A stretch of 64,000 nucleotides of DNA from Opitutaceae bacterium EW11 (GTDB lineage Bacteria; Verrucomicrobiota; Verrucomicrobiia; Opitutales; Opitutaceae), in contig QAYY01000001.1 in the NCBI GenBank assembly GCA_003054665.1, positions 857,501 through 921,500 of the forward strand. Reading direction: 5' to 3'. Positions 8,319 to 17,091 of the stretch are shown piece by piece. How positions within the stretch are numbered: the stretch's first letter is position 1; every line of letters starts with the position of its first letter. The position numbers were made by a program, and so were the translations under genes. The notes below the pieces were generated by a model. That model was not told the origin of the DNA, ran no database searches, and saw only the letters and a list, made by a program, of their open reading frames with translations.

Positions 8319-10376
8319 ATGAAATTCCCGGTCGGCATTGCCTTTCGCTCGCTGGTCGAACGACGCCATGGCGGCGTGATGCTCTTCGTGTGCCTGTTTG
8401 TCGGAGTCGCGACCCTCACCCGGATCGCGCTCCTGCTCAAAGCGGCGCACTCGGTGAGCTTCGACTCAAGCCTGCTGGCCTCCTTCGGGTGGGGCCTCCT
8501 CTACGATCTCGGCGCCGCGCTGCTCTTCTCGATGCCGGCGACGCTCGCCCTGGCGGTCCTGCCCGCGGGTTTCTTCGACCGGCTCTGGGCCCGGTTTCTG
8601 GCCCAGGCATTCCTCTTTTTTGCGGTCGGCCTGCTCCTCTTCGGAGCGATCGCCGAATGGCTGTTCTGGGACGAGTTCAGCGCGCGTTTCAATTTCATCG
8701 CGGTCGACTATCTCGTCTACACGACCGAAGTGGTGGCCAACATCCGGGAATCGTACCCGATGCCGTGGATTTTCGCCGGTATCCTGACGGGGGCCGCGGT
8801 GATCTATGGTCTGCTCGCCCGCACAGGCTGGATCGGCCGCTGGCTCGACGACGCCCACGAACCGGCCCGTGCCCGCTGGCGCACGGGCTTCGGCTGGATC
8901 GCGGCCGCGGTCATCGCAGGCTTCGCCCTCAACGCGGACCAGCTCCCGTCTTTCGCCAACAACTACAACCGCGAGCTGGCCAAAGACGGAGTCTGGTCAC
9001 TCTTCGCCGCGTTCAGGAACAACGAACTCGAGTACGACCAGTTCTACACCACGCTGCCGCCCGACCGGGCTTTCCAGACGCTGCACCGGGAATTCGCCCA
9101 TGACGGCAGCACGCCCCTCGCCGGCGCGGCGCACGACACCCTGCGTCTCATCCGCAGCGAAGGGCCCGAATTCCACCCGAACATCATCCAGGTCACGGTT
9201 GAAAGCCTGAGCGCGGAGTTCCTCTCCATCTTCGATCCGAAGTCGACGCTCACGCCCAACCTCGAGGAGATCGCCCGCAAGAGCCTGGTGTTCGACAACC
9301 TCTTCGCCACGGGCACGCGCACCGACCGCGGCATGGAGGCGCTCACGCTCTCCCTTCCGCCGACCCCCGGCCGCTCGCTGGTCAAACGGCCGCGCAACGA
9401 AAACCTCTTCACGCTCGGCTCGGTGCTCCGCAGCCGCGGCTACGACACCGCCTTCGTGTACGGCGGCTACGGATACTTCGACAACATGAACTATTTCTTC
9501 GGCCACAATGGCTATCGCATTGTGGACCGCGCCTCGGTGGACGCGAAGGACATCACCTTCGCCAACGCCTGGGGCGCCTGCGACGAGGACCTGTTCCGCT
9601 GGGCGCTTCGCGACGCCGACGCCACGTACGCGAAGGGAAAGCCGTTCTTCCAGTTCATCATGACGACGTCGAACCACCGGCCCTTCACGTTTCCCGACGG
9701 GCGGATCGACCTGCCGTCGAAGACCTCGGGCCGGTCCGGCGGCGTGAAATACACCGACTACGCCATCGGCAAGCTGATCCGGGACGCGGAGAGCAAGCCG
9801 TGGTTCAAGAACACCGTCTTCGTCATCGTCGCCGACCACTGCGCCGAGGTCGCCGGCAAAACCGAACTGCCGGTGCAGAACTACCATATTCCGCTGATCA
9901 TCTACGCGCCGGGCGGCCAGCTGCCCACCGGCCGGGTGCCGGATCTGATGAGCCAGGTGGACTACGCGCCGACCCTCCTCGGACTGCTCAACTGGAGCTA
10001 CGCCTCCCGGTTCTACGGCTGGGACGTGCGCAAGTCCAAGGGCGAGCGCCGGGCGCTGATCGGCAATTACCAGCGCCTCGGGCTCTACGAGGACAAACTG
10101 CTCACCGTGTTGCGCCCGGTGCGCGGCGTTTCCCAGCTCCGCTACGAATCGCTGAAAGCTCCGCCGGTGCTCGTGCCGCCCGAACCCGCCACCGTCGACC
10201 GCGCCGTCGCCTACTACCAGACCGCCAGCATCCTGTATGGGAACGGCGGCTACCGCGAACTCTCCCCGGATGAACAGAAACGTTACCTGAGCCAGGCGGA
10301 TCGGACGCCCCAGGATCGCCGCCCGGAGGAACTGGCGGCCGCCCCGAGCCTTCCCGCCGGCTCGCCCGCCCCATGA
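8319..10376 (+). CDS. LtaS/MdoB-like membrane sulfatase-fold phosphoglycerol (or phosphoethanolamine) transferase
   Basis: The product is 685 residues. About five transmembrane helices occupy residues 1-205, followed by an extracytoplasmic alkaline-phosphatase/sulfatase-fold domain. The nucleophile Thr is expected at residue 335 in GTRTDRG, equivalent to the catalytic Thr of LtaS. Other family signatures are VESLSAEF, the histidine segment FIMTTSNHRPF and the metal site IVADHCAEVAG. In a Gram-negative cell such enzymes modify periplasmic glucans, lipids or other envelope polymers rather than making teichoic acid. Its last four bases form an ATGA overlap with the next gene, so it leads an envelope operon. 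The donor and acceptor are unknown. Confidence 0.85.
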   Translation: MKFPVGIAFRSLVERRHGGVMLFVCLFVGVATLTRIALLLKAAHSVSFDSSLLASFGWGLLYDLGAALLFSMPATLALAVLPAGFFDRLWARFLAQAFLFFAVGLLLFGAIAEWLFWDEFSARFNFIAVDYLVYTTEVVANIRESYPMPWIFAGILTGAAVIYGLLARTGWIGRWLDDAHEPARARWRTGFGWIAAAVIAGFALNADQLPSFANNYNRELAKDGVWSLFAAFRNNELEYDQFYTTLPPDRAFQTLHREFAHDGSTPLAGAAHDTLRLIRSEGPEFHPNIIQVTVESLSAEFLSIFDPKSTLTPNLEEIARKSLVFDNLFATGTRTDRGMEALTLSLPPTPGRSLVKRPRNENLFTLGSVLRSRGYDTAFVYGGYGYFDNMNYFFGHNGYRIVDRASVDAKDITFANAWGACDEDLFRWALRDADATYAKGKPFFQFIMTTSNHRPFTFPDGRIDLPSKTSGRSGGVKYTDYAIGKLIRDAESKPWFKNTVFVIVADHCAEVAGKTELPVQNYHIPLIIYAPGGQLPTGRVPDLMSQVDYAPTLLGLLNWSYASRFYGWDVRKSKGERRALIGNYQRLGLYEDKLLTVLRPVRGVSQLRYESLKAPPVLVPPEPATVDRAVAYYQTASILYGNGGYRELSPDEQKRYLSQADRTPQDRRPEELAAAPSLPAGSPAP

Positions 10377-11242
10377 AACGACTCTTTATCGCAGCCTGTG
10401 CCGTTGCCGGCGCGCTCGATTGCGCGGCCGAGGGTCCGGTGTCCGACGACGACGTCCGCATGCGCGACGTCTTCACCAGCAGCCTGCCGAAAACGCAGCC
10501 TCAGGGCACCGCGCGGTTCACCGTCCGGCCCCACTTCGGCGACTTCAACCGTTACGATTACCTGCGCGTGCCGCTCGGCCTTCGCTACGGCGTGACCGAT
10601 CGCTGGCAGGCGGAGACAGAACTCGAAGGTTATTTCTCCCATGGGCTCGGCGACGTTTCGTTCGGCAGGAGCGCCGGCTTCTCGAACTTGCGGGTGGCGA
10701 CGAAATACCACTTCCGGCGCCAGTTCGTACCCACATGGGAGACCGCCGTCGGCATCGAGTACTCCCAGCCGGTGGGCAATCCGCCGCCCCAGGTTACGGA
10801 CGGGCTCAAACACACCAGTTCGTTCGTCACCTTCGCCCACCGCCTCGATCGACGCCCGAACATGCGGGTGTTCTGGAACCTGACGTCCGACTTCGTCGAG
10901 AAGACCCGCATCGTCGGAGAGGACCGGAAAAACGATCTGCGCGACAACAACCTAGGCGTGTCCGGCGGACTGGTTTGGGACCGCAAGACGTTTCACTACA
11001 CGTTCGAGAGCTCCGTGCAGACCACGCGGATCACGGGCAAGAATCACCGCGACCTGTTCACCGTGCGCCCGGGCGTCGTCTGGGACGTGCCGCGGAAATA
11101 CACCTTCAACGCCAAGGGCCAGTGGCAGATCGGCGCCGGTCTCCGCGCAAGCTACGGCCACGACGGCACCGACGTCGGGCTCTCGGTGAAAATGCGCCTG
11201 AATTTCGACCTGAAACGCTGGTTCAAGAGGAACCAATCATGA
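10373..11242 (+). CDS. Outer-membrane beta-barrel protein, hypothetical
   Basis: This 289-residue protein has a Sec signal peptide (MKRLFIAACAVAGALDCAAE). The mature part is made of alternating short amphipathic strands with many aromatic residues and tight turns, such as RFTVRPHFGDFNRYDYLRVPLGLRYG and WQAETELEGYFSHGLGD. It ends in a strand with aromatic residues near the C-terminus. That pattern indicates a transmembrane barrel of roughly 12 strands. I recognise no characterised homologue. ATGA overlaps on both sides tie it to the LtaS-like and PAP2 genes, so a role in moving or presenting the lipid or glycan product of that operon is possible but speculative. Confidence 0.72.
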   Translation: MKRLFIAACAVAGALDCAAEGPVSDDDVRMRDVFTSSLPKTQPQGTARFTVRPHFGDFNRYDYLRVPLGLRYGVTDRWQAETELEGYFSHGLGDVSFGRSAGFSNLRVATKYHFRRQFVPTWETAVGIEYSQPVGNPPPQVTDGLKHTSSFVTFAHRLDRRPNMRVFWNLTSDFVEKTRIVGEDRKNDLRDNNLGVSGGLVWDRKTFHYTFESSVQTTRITGKNHRDLFTVRPGVVWDVPRKYTFNAKGQWQIGAGLRASYGHDGTDVGLSVKMRLNFDLKRWFKRNQS

Positions 11243-12024
11243 CTTTCGCCTCCTCCTCCCAACGCAATCCGCTCGACCGGACTCTCTGGGCCGTCATCGG
11301 CCTCCTGATCGCAGCGCTCGCGGTGTTCGAACTCACCGGGGTCGATCTCTGGCTGCAGGACTTCTTCTACAATCCCGCGGCTCATCGCTGGCTCGTCGAC
11401 CCCGCGTGGTATTGGCCGCGGATGATTTTCTACCAGGGCGCGAAGGGCGTGATCATCGCCTTCGGCGTCGGCATGCTCGTCGTCGCGGCGGGCCCCAGAC
11501 GCTGGCGCGCGTTTTTCGGCGTGCCCGCGGACGGCCGGAAGGATCTTTGGATCGCGTTCCTCACCCTCGCCTCCGTGCCGGCGCTGATCGGCTACGGCAA
11601 GGCGACGACCAACGTCTTCTGCCCGTATGATATCGAGCGATACGGCGGCGACGTGCCGTACGTGAGGGTTTTCGAGCGTTATCCGGAAGGCCGCCGCCCC
11701 GAGCGCCAGGGACGTTGTTTCCCCGCAGGTCACGCCAGCGGCGGCTTCGCGCTGCTCGCGCTCGCCGGACTCGGGCGCACGCGCCGCGGACGCTGGCTCG
11801 GCGCCGGAATCGGCCTGCTCGCCGGCTGGTGGATGGGGCTCTACCAGATGCTGAAGGGCGCGCACTACCTCAGCCACACGGTCGTCACGATGCTCGTGGC
11901 CTGGATCGTTTTCCTCTGCTGGCGCGCGCTGTTCGACCGCCTTTCCCGCTTTTCCAGATCGGCCCGACCTGCCGACACCGACGCGACCGAAACCGAAGAG
12001 AAACTCGTTTCAGAAAACCCATGA
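11239..12024 (+). CDS. PAP2-family membrane phosphatase
   Basis: This 261-residue integral membrane protein has about six helices. It carries the PAP2 (type 2 phosphatidic acid phosphatase) motifs: a CPYDIERYGGD segment, then GRCFPAGHASGG (the PSGH-like motif with catalytic His) and KGAHYLSHTVVTM, which holds the second catalytic His. These enzymes remove phosphate from lipid phosphates or polyprenyl diphosphates at the membrane. The start at 11239 overlaps the preceding stop (ATGA), and the C-terminal stop overlaps the yceI start. PAP2 proteins of this subtype often accompany LtaS-like transferases, where they may recycle the lipid by-product; the substrate here is inferred. Confidence 0.85.
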   Translation: MTFASSSQRNPLDRTLWAVIGLLIAALAVFELTGVDLWLQDFFYNPAAHRWLVDPAWYWPRMIFYQGAKGVIIAFGVGMLVVAAGPRRWRAFFGVPADGRKDLWIAFLTLASVPALIGYGKATTNVFCPYDIERYGGDVPYVRVFERYPEGRRPERQGRCFPAGHASGGFALLALAGLGRTRRGRWLGAGIGLLAGWWMGLYQMLKGAHYLSHTVVTMLVAWIVFLCWRALFDRLSRFSRSARPADTDATETEEKLVSENP

Positions 12025-12581
12025 AGAAGATCCTGATTGCCCTCGCAATCGCCGGGCTCGGCCTCTGCGTCCGCGCAGCTGAAAGCCCCGTTTCCATCGA
12101 CCCGCAGCACTCTCGCATCGAGTTCGACGTGAAAGCCACGATGCACGGTTTCACCGGCAAGGTGGAGGCGTACAAAACCGACATCATCGCCGATCCCGCC
12201 AGCGGCCTCGTCACGAAAGCGCAGGTCCAGGTGAAGTTCGCCGACCTCAAGACGGGCGACACCAAACGCGATCGCGAGATGCTCGAATGGGAGCAGGTCG
12301 ACCAGTTCCCCGAGGTCCTCTATACGATGACGAAGCTGGATTCGCTCGGCGGCGGAAAATACACCGCGCACGGGCAGCTGATCCTCCATGGGGTGACGAA
12401 GGAGATCGCTTTTCCGGTCACCATCGCGACGGCCGACAAGACCACGTATTCCATCGACGGCGAGACCAACCTCGACACCCACGACTACAACCTGCCGACG
12501 ATCCGGAAATTCGGCATGCTGAAGGTCAACCCGGTCGTGCGCGTCTTTTTCCATCTCCAGGGCTCAGCCGCCGTAAAATAA
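12021..12581 (+). CDS. YceI-family periplasmic lipocalin-like protein
   Basis: This 186-residue protein begins with a signal peptide (MKKILIALAIAGLGLCVRA). The mature domain shows the YceI pattern: SPVSIDPQHSRIEFDVKATMHGF, then a middle DLKTGDTKRDREM and GQLILHGVTKEIAFPV. The family folds as a lipocalin-like barrel, and characterised members bind long isoprenoid chains. Its position after PAP2 and immediately before a polyprenyl diphosphate synthase fits isoprenoid binding or handling. The start overlaps the PAP2 stop (ATGA). The ligand is not visible from sequence. Confidence 0.9.
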   Translation: MKKILIALAIAGLGLCVRAAESPVSIDPQHSRIEFDVKATMHGFTGKVEAYKTDIIADPASGLVTKAQVQVKFADLKTGDTKRDREMLEWEQVDQFPEVLYTMTKLDSLGGGKYTAHGQLILHGVTKEIAFPVTIATADKTTYSIDGETNLDTHDYNLPTIRKFGMLKVNPVVRVFFHLQGSAAVK

Positions 12582-12603
12582 CCTCCGCCAACCGCTTCGC
12601 GCC

Positions 12604-13503
12604 ATGCCCTCGCCAGAATCCGTCCGCCTCCGCAAGGCCCTGAGGGAGCACGCCCCGATCTCGCCGCGCACGGAGCCCGCGCTCCGCGCCGCGATCGAGT
12701 ACGTTTTGTCTGCACCGGGGAGCCTCTCTCGCGCCCAACTCGTCATGGCGGCCGGACGCGCTCACGGCCTGCCCGCCTCCGAAGTGGAGCAGCTCGCCTG
12801 CGCGGTGGAGTATTACCACGTCGCCTCGCTCATCATGGACGACCTTCCGTGCATGGACGACGCCGACACCCGGCGAGGCCAGCCCAGCCTGCACCGCGCC
12901 CACGGCCAGGCGACGGCACTGCTCACCTCCCTCGCACTGGTCAACCGGGCCTACTCGCTCGTCGCGTTCACGTTTGCGCCGCACCCGGTGATCGCCCGGA
13001 TGCAGGCGCAAAGCGTGCTCGACGGCTGCCTCGGGACCACGGGCATCCTCGACGGCCAGGCGCGCGACCTGAACTTCGCCGCTTCGCCCCGCGCGATCAC
13101 GGAGGCGTCCCGCGTGGCGCTGGGCAAGACCGTCAGCCTGTTTTCGCTCGCGGTCTTCCTGCCGGCGCTGCTCGTCGATCCGGATCCCCGCGAACGCGCG
13201 CAGCTCAAGGCGCTATGCGTGTATTGGGGATTGGCCTACCAGGCGCTCGACGATCTGCGCGACGTGCTCTCTCACCCGACAGAGATCGGGAAACCGACGC
13301 AGCGCGACCGTGAGCTCGCGCGGCCCAACCTGGCCTGCCTCTCCGGAGTCGCCTTCGCCCAGCGGCGTCTGCGCCGGCTGCTCGGCCAGGCTGAGCGCGC
13401 GGCCGGCCGTCTCGCCGGCTGGAATCCCCGCTGGTCCTACCTGCAGGCGTTCCAGCAGGCGGTATTCGACGGCGCCGCCCGCGAGGCGCTCGCCGCGGCC
13501 TGA
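12604..13503 (+). CDS. Polyprenyl (farnesyl/geranylgeranyl-type) diphosphate synthase
   Basis: The product is 299 residues of the IspA/isoprenyl synthase fold. The first Asp-rich motif is MDDLPCMDDADTRRG, with four residues between the Asp pairs as in bacterial FPP synthases. The second Asp-rich motif is QALDDLRDV. The LDGQARDLNF segment and a Lys-containing GKTVSLF are also typical. It condenses isopentenyl diphosphate with an allylic diphosphate in the cytosol. Product length cannot be read with confidence. It lies 22 bp after yceI and 11 bp before the ABC permease, so it is probably in the same transcript. Confidence 0.88.
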   Translation: MPSPESVRLRKALREHAPISPRTEPALRAAIEYVLSAPGSLSRAQLVMAAGRAHGLPASEVEQLACAVEYYHVASLIMDDLPCMDDADTRRGQPSLHRAHGQATALLTSLALVNRAYSLVAFTFAPHPVIARMQAQSVLDGCLGTTGILDGQARDLNFAASPRAITEASRVALGKTVSLFSLAVFLPALLVDPDPRERAQLKALCVYWGLAYQALDDLRDVLSHPTEIGKPTQRDRELARPNLACLSGVAFAQRRLRRLLGQAERAAGRLAGWNPRWSYLQAFQQAVFDGAAREALAAA

Positions 13504-13514
13504 TCGAAAGAAGC

Positions 13515-14627
13515 ATGCGTTTTCTCCGGCTTGTCCCCACCAACCTCCGACGGCATCGGATCCGCGCCCTGATCGGGGTCGCGGGCATCGCGTTCGGCGT
13601 CGCCGCAATGCTGACGATCCTGGCGATCGTCACCGGGGCGATCGGGATGTTCGAACGAATCCTCGCCACCGACAGCCACTTTCTCGTTTTCGAGCGCAAC
13701 GTCTCCGACCTGTTCTTCAGCTCCGTCAGCACCGAACAAGTCGCCGCCGTGCGCGCGCTGCCTCAGGTCGACACCGCGCACCCGCTGCTCTTCGGCATCG
13801 TCTCCTCTCCCGGACATCCGATCATCACCTGCTTTGGCGTCGAGCCGGACGACCCGCGCCTGGCGAAAGCCGAGTGGCGCTCCGGCAGCCGGGCCGAATT
13901 CGGCGCGAAACCGGGCGAGATTTTTCTCGGCTCCCGGGCCGCCGAGTTTCTCGGAGCCCAAGCCGGTGAGGAGATCGAGATCGGTCGCGCGCACTTCCGC
14001 GTCGGGGGCATTTTCAAGACGGAAAACGGCTTCGAGGACGGCGGCGTGTTCCTGCCCCTGGCCGCCGCCCAGGAGTTCTTTCATCGCGAGGGCCTCTCGT
14101 CCGTCGTGGCGGTGAAACTACGGCACCGCGATCAGGGCGGCGCCTTCAAGGCGGCGGTCGAGGCGAAATACCCGGGACTCATCGCTCTCGAAAACCGGGA
14201 GTTCAACCAGAGCTACACCCAGTTCCGGATCCTGCATTTCACCGCCTGGGCCGTGGGCATCTGCGCATTCCTGCTCGGCGGCCTCGGCGTGGCGAACACG
14301 ATGCTGCTGTCGGTTTTCAGCCGGATCCGTGAGATCGCGATTCTCCGGGTGTGCGGTTTTTCCTCCCGGCAGGTCGCGGCGCTGATCTTCACGGAGGCGG
14401 CTTCGATCGCCGCAGCCGGCCTGGCGATCGGATTCCTGATCGGACTGGTCGTGCTGGTCTCGCTGCAAAACGTGCCGCAGTTCCACGGCTATATCCAAGT
14501 GACAATCCAGCCCGGCATCGTCGTCGGCATCATCGGCACGGCCCTGCTCACGGCGATCGCCGGCGCCGTTTACCCGGCCCAGTACGCGTCCCGTATCCAA
14601 CCGGCGGAGGCGCTGCGCTATGAATGA
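13515..14627 (+). CDS. ABC transporter permease, FtsX/MacB/LolC type
   Basis: The product is 370 residues with one N-terminal helix (about 20-45), an extracytoplasmic domain of about 190 residues, and three C-terminal helices. The FtsX-domain signature GVANTMLLSVFSRIREIAILRVCGFS is present. Such permeases couple ATP hydrolysis inside to mechanical transfer of lipoproteins, lipids or peptides across the periplasm. The next gene encodes its ATPase and the reading frames overlap by 8 bp. The setting beside prenyl, PAP2 and YceI genes suggests an envelope substrate, but the true substrate is unknown. Confidence 0.88.
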   Translation: MRFLRLVPTNLRRHRIRALIGVAGIAFGVAAMLTILAIVTGAIGMFERILATDSHFLVFERNVSDLFFSSVSTEQVAAVRALPQVDTAHPLLFGIVSSPGHPIITCFGVEPDDPRLAKAEWRSGSRAEFGAKPGEIFLGSRAAEFLGAQAGEEIEIGRAHFRVGGIFKTENGFEDGGVFLPLAAAQEFFHREGLSSVVAVKLRHRDQGGAFKAAVEAKYPGLIALENREFNQSYTQFRILHFTAWAVGICAFLLGGLGVANTMLLSVFSRIREIAILRVCGFSSRQVAALIFTEAASIAAAGLAIGFLIGLVVLVSLQNVPQFHGYIQVTIQPGIVVGIIGTALLTAIAGAVYPAQYASRIQPAEALRYE

Positions 14628-15336
14628 CACGTCCCCGACGCCCGGCAATGGCGGCGCCAAGCTGCGCAAAAACGATCTCGTCGCCTGGGCGGATGAGGTC
14701 TGGAAATCCTACGACGGCGGCCGCATCGGCGTGCTTCAGGGCGCCAGCCTCGAGGTACGTCCCGGGCAGATGGTCGCGCTCTGGGGACCATCCGGCTCGG
14801 GCAAGAGCACGCTGCTTCACCTGCTCGGCGGCCTCGACGTCCCCGACCGGGGCGACCTCAGCGTCTGCGGCCTCGACCCCCGCAAGGAAGCCGACCGGCT
14901 CATGCTTCGCCGCAAGCACCTCGGCTTCGTGTTCCAGCTTCACAACCTCATTCCGGATCTCACCGTCGAGGAGAACCTGCACGTGCCCGCTCTCGCCGTC
15001 GGCCGGCCGCGGGGCGAATCCGCGGAACGCATTCGCGAGCTGACGGAGAAAGTCGGGCTCGGCCACCGCCTGGGCCACCGCATTCAAGATCTCTCCGGCG
15101 GCGAACGCCAGCGCACGGCGATCTGCCGGGCGTTGATGAATTCGCCGGGGCTGATTCTCGCCGACGAGCCGACCGGTTCGCTCGACGAAAAGACGGGCGA
15201 GACGGTTTTCGCCCTCCTGCGCAGCCTCGCCGAACGGGAGGGCATTGCGGTGGTTCTCGCGACGCACGAACGCCGCTTCGCCGAAGCCTGCAACCACATC
15301 CTCCGGGTTCGCGAAGGCAGGTTGTCGGAAGTGTGA
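14620..15336 (+). CDS. ABC transporter ATPase, LolD/MacB type
   Basis: This 238-residue ATPase pairs with the upstream FtsX-type permease. Walker A is GPSGSGKST at residues 56-64, the signature LSGGERQR begins at residue 158, and Walker B LILADEPTGSLD has its Asp-Glu pair at 182-183. A switch histidine follows in LATHERR. Length and motifs fit the LolD subfamily. It overlaps the permease gene by 8 bp, and the CcoN-like gene begins 31 bp downstream, so transcription may continue into the oxidase-like genes. Confidence 0.92.
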   Translation: MNDTSPTPGNGGAKLRKNDLVAWADEVWKSYDGGRIGVLQGASLEVRPGQMVALWGPSGSGKSTLLHLLGGLDVPDRGDLSVCGLDPRKEADRLMLRRKHLGFVFQLHNLIPDLTVEENLHVPALAVGRPRGESAERIRELTEKVGLGHRLGHRIQDLSGGERQRTAICRALMNSPGLILADEPTGSLDEKTGETVFALLRSLAEREGIAVVLATHERRFAEACNHILRVREGRLSEV

Positions 15337-15367
15337 ACGGCATACCCGCCGCAAACGGACGCTCGAA

Positions 15368-16684
15368 ATGAGGGAATCCAACAGGGCGCGATGGCGCGAG
15401 TCGGTGCGGCTTCATGCGCTGCTCTGGCTGGCGCTCGCGAATCTGGTCGGCGTGCTGCTCGCGGCGGAGCTCGTCTGGCCGCAGATCGGCGACTGGCTCG
15501 AGCCGTTTTCGTACGGTCGCTGGTCGCCGCTCCACCTCGATTGGCAGCTCTACGGCTGGTGCTCGCTTCCCCTCGTCGGGATGTTGATGGCGGGATTCGA
15601 ACCCGAGCGCGCCGCACGTCCCGCCGTCCCCCTGCACGACCGTCTGTTTCGCGCCGCTCTGATCGCCTGGTCGGTCGCCTTGTTTCTCAGCGGCATCGGC
15701 TGGCTCGGGGGCCACAACAGCGGGAAACTTTTTCTCGAATGGTCCGGCCCGGCGGTGCTCGCCTTGCCCGCCGCGATGTCGCTCCTCTGGTTCGCCCTCG
15801 CGGTATCCGCCTGGCAAGGACGGGCCCGGAGCGGCGTGGCGACCTGGGCGCGCTTCGGCGCGCTCGTGCTGCTCGCCGCCGTTCCGGCTTCCATCGCATG
15901 GGCTGCGGGCCCGTCGGTATATCCCGCGGTGAATCCCGACAGCGGCGGCGCCACCGGCACGAGCCTGCTCGGTTCGACGCTCGGGATCGTCGCCGTCTTT
16001 GGCGCCGCCCCGCTCCTGCTGCGCGTCGAACAGACGTCGCGAACGGCGTTTCGTGTCTACTGGATCTTCTGGGCGGTCGAGGGCGTGGTCTTCGGCTTGG
16101 TGAACCACCACAACGCCTCGCACCATGCCGTTTCACAGGTGCTCGCGCTCGGTTCTCTCGCCGGTTGGATCCCGCTCGCGTGGTTCGCGTTTCGCGGTTT
16201 CCGGTGGAGCGACGGCGCCCGACCCTGGCTCCTCGCGGCGTTTGCCTGGTGGGCGCTGCTGATCCTCACCGGCTGGACGACGTTTCTTCCCGGTGTCTCG
16301 GAGCGCCTGAAATTCACCAACGCGCTCGTCGCCCACGCGCATCTCGCGATGGCGGGTCTGGTGACCAGTTTCCACATCGCACTGCTGAACCAACTGCTCC
16401 CGGCATCTCCGCTTCGCCGCGGCTTCGGAGCCTGGCAGGCCGCCTGCGCGACGTACGTGCTCAGCATGGGAATCCTCGGCTGGACCGAAGCCGAGCACGC
16501 CGACGAGTTGTTCCGAAGCGAACCGTGGACACAGGCTTTGCTCGGCCTGCGCCTGGCGGCAGGCCTGGTCATGGCAATCGTGTCGGCTCGCTGGTTTGTG
16601 CAGGCAGCAGGCGCTTGCTCGCGTCGCGCGGCTCTGCATGATGGTCAGCGACTTGCCTCTGCCCTGCCCCGCTTCGAACCATGA
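15368..16684 (+). CDS. CcoN-like haem-copper oxidase subunit I homologue lacking a full CuB site
   Basis: This 438-residue membrane protein has about 12 hydrophobic segments and aligns by eye with cbb3 oxidase subunit CcoN. The low-spin haem ligand of helix 2 is kept (His56 in GRWSPLHLDWQLYGW), the two adjacent histidines of helix 7 are kept (His247-His248 in NHHNASHH), and the HxH of helix 10 is kept (His323, His325 in VAHAHLAMAGL). The helix-6 His, which in CcoN is a CuB ligand cross-linked to Tyr, is missing: no His occurs between the GGHNSGK segment and His247. The Tyr six residues before the first His of the pair is Val here. It is therefore unlikely to be a standard O2-reducing oxidase. 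It is followed by a small membrane protein and a cytochrome c fusion. I know of no characterised member. Confidence 0.72.
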   Translation: MRESNRARWRESVRLHALLWLALANLVGVLLAAELVWPQIGDWLEPFSYGRWSPLHLDWQLYGWCSLPLVGMLMAGFEPERAARPAVPLHDRLFRAALIAWSVALFLSGIGWLGGHNSGKLFLEWSGPAVLALPAAMSLLWFALAVSAWQGRARSGVATWARFGALVLLAAVPASIAWAAGPSVYPAVNPDSGGATGTSLLGSTLGIVAVFGAAPLLLRVEQTSRTAFRVYWIFWAVEGVVFGLVNHHNASHHAVSQVLALGSLAGWIPLAWFAFRGFRWSDGARPWLLAAFAWWALLILTGWTTFLPGVSERLKFTNALVAHAHLAMAGLVTSFHIALLNQLLPASPLRRGFGAWQAACATYVLSMGILGWTEAEHADELFRSEPWTQALLGLRLAAGLVMAIVSARWFVQAAGACSRRAALHDGQRLASALPRFEP

Positions 16685-17091
16685 ACGTCGTTCGACTGTC
16701 TCGCTGGCTCGCGTTGTTTGCAGGCGCGATGGATTTCTGCACCGGTTTGCTCCTGATCGGGGCGCCCGGATTCGCGCTCGATCTCATGCGCGTGCCACCG
16801 GTCTCGCTCGGCGAAACCGTGTACCTGCGCTGGGTGGGTGCCTTCGTCGCGGCCGTCGGCGCCACTTACCTGTGGGCCTTCTTTCGAGCGGGGCTTCTGC
16901 GTCTCCGTTTCACGCTGGAGCTGACCCTATTTTTCCGGCTCGCCGCCGGCAGTTATTCGGCCTGGGCGATCTTCCAGGGCGCGCTCAATTCCGCCTGGTG
17001 GACCGTGCCGGTCACGGACTTCCTTCTCTTCGCGGTGCAACTCGGCCTGTTGAAGTTCCTGCCTTCCCGTGATGAGTCCCTCCAGCCCTGA
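16681..17091 (+). CDS. Small four-helix membrane protein, hypothetical
   Basis: This 136-residue protein has four hydrophobic segments (about residues 8-32, 48-66, 75-97 and 105-125) and a short charged C-terminus. No cofactor motif is visible. It overlaps the CcoN-like gene by an ATGA and overlaps the downstream fusion gene by about 20 bp, so it is part of the same unit. It may be an assembly factor or small subunit of that complex. I do not recognise a family. Confidence 0.7.
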   Translation: MNVVRLSRWLALFAGAMDFCTGLLLIGAPGFALDLMRVPPVSLGETVYLRWVGAFVAAVGATYLWAFFRAGLLRLRFTLELTLFFRLAAGSYSAWAIFQGALNSAWWTVPVTDFLLFAVQLGLLKFLPSRDESLQP

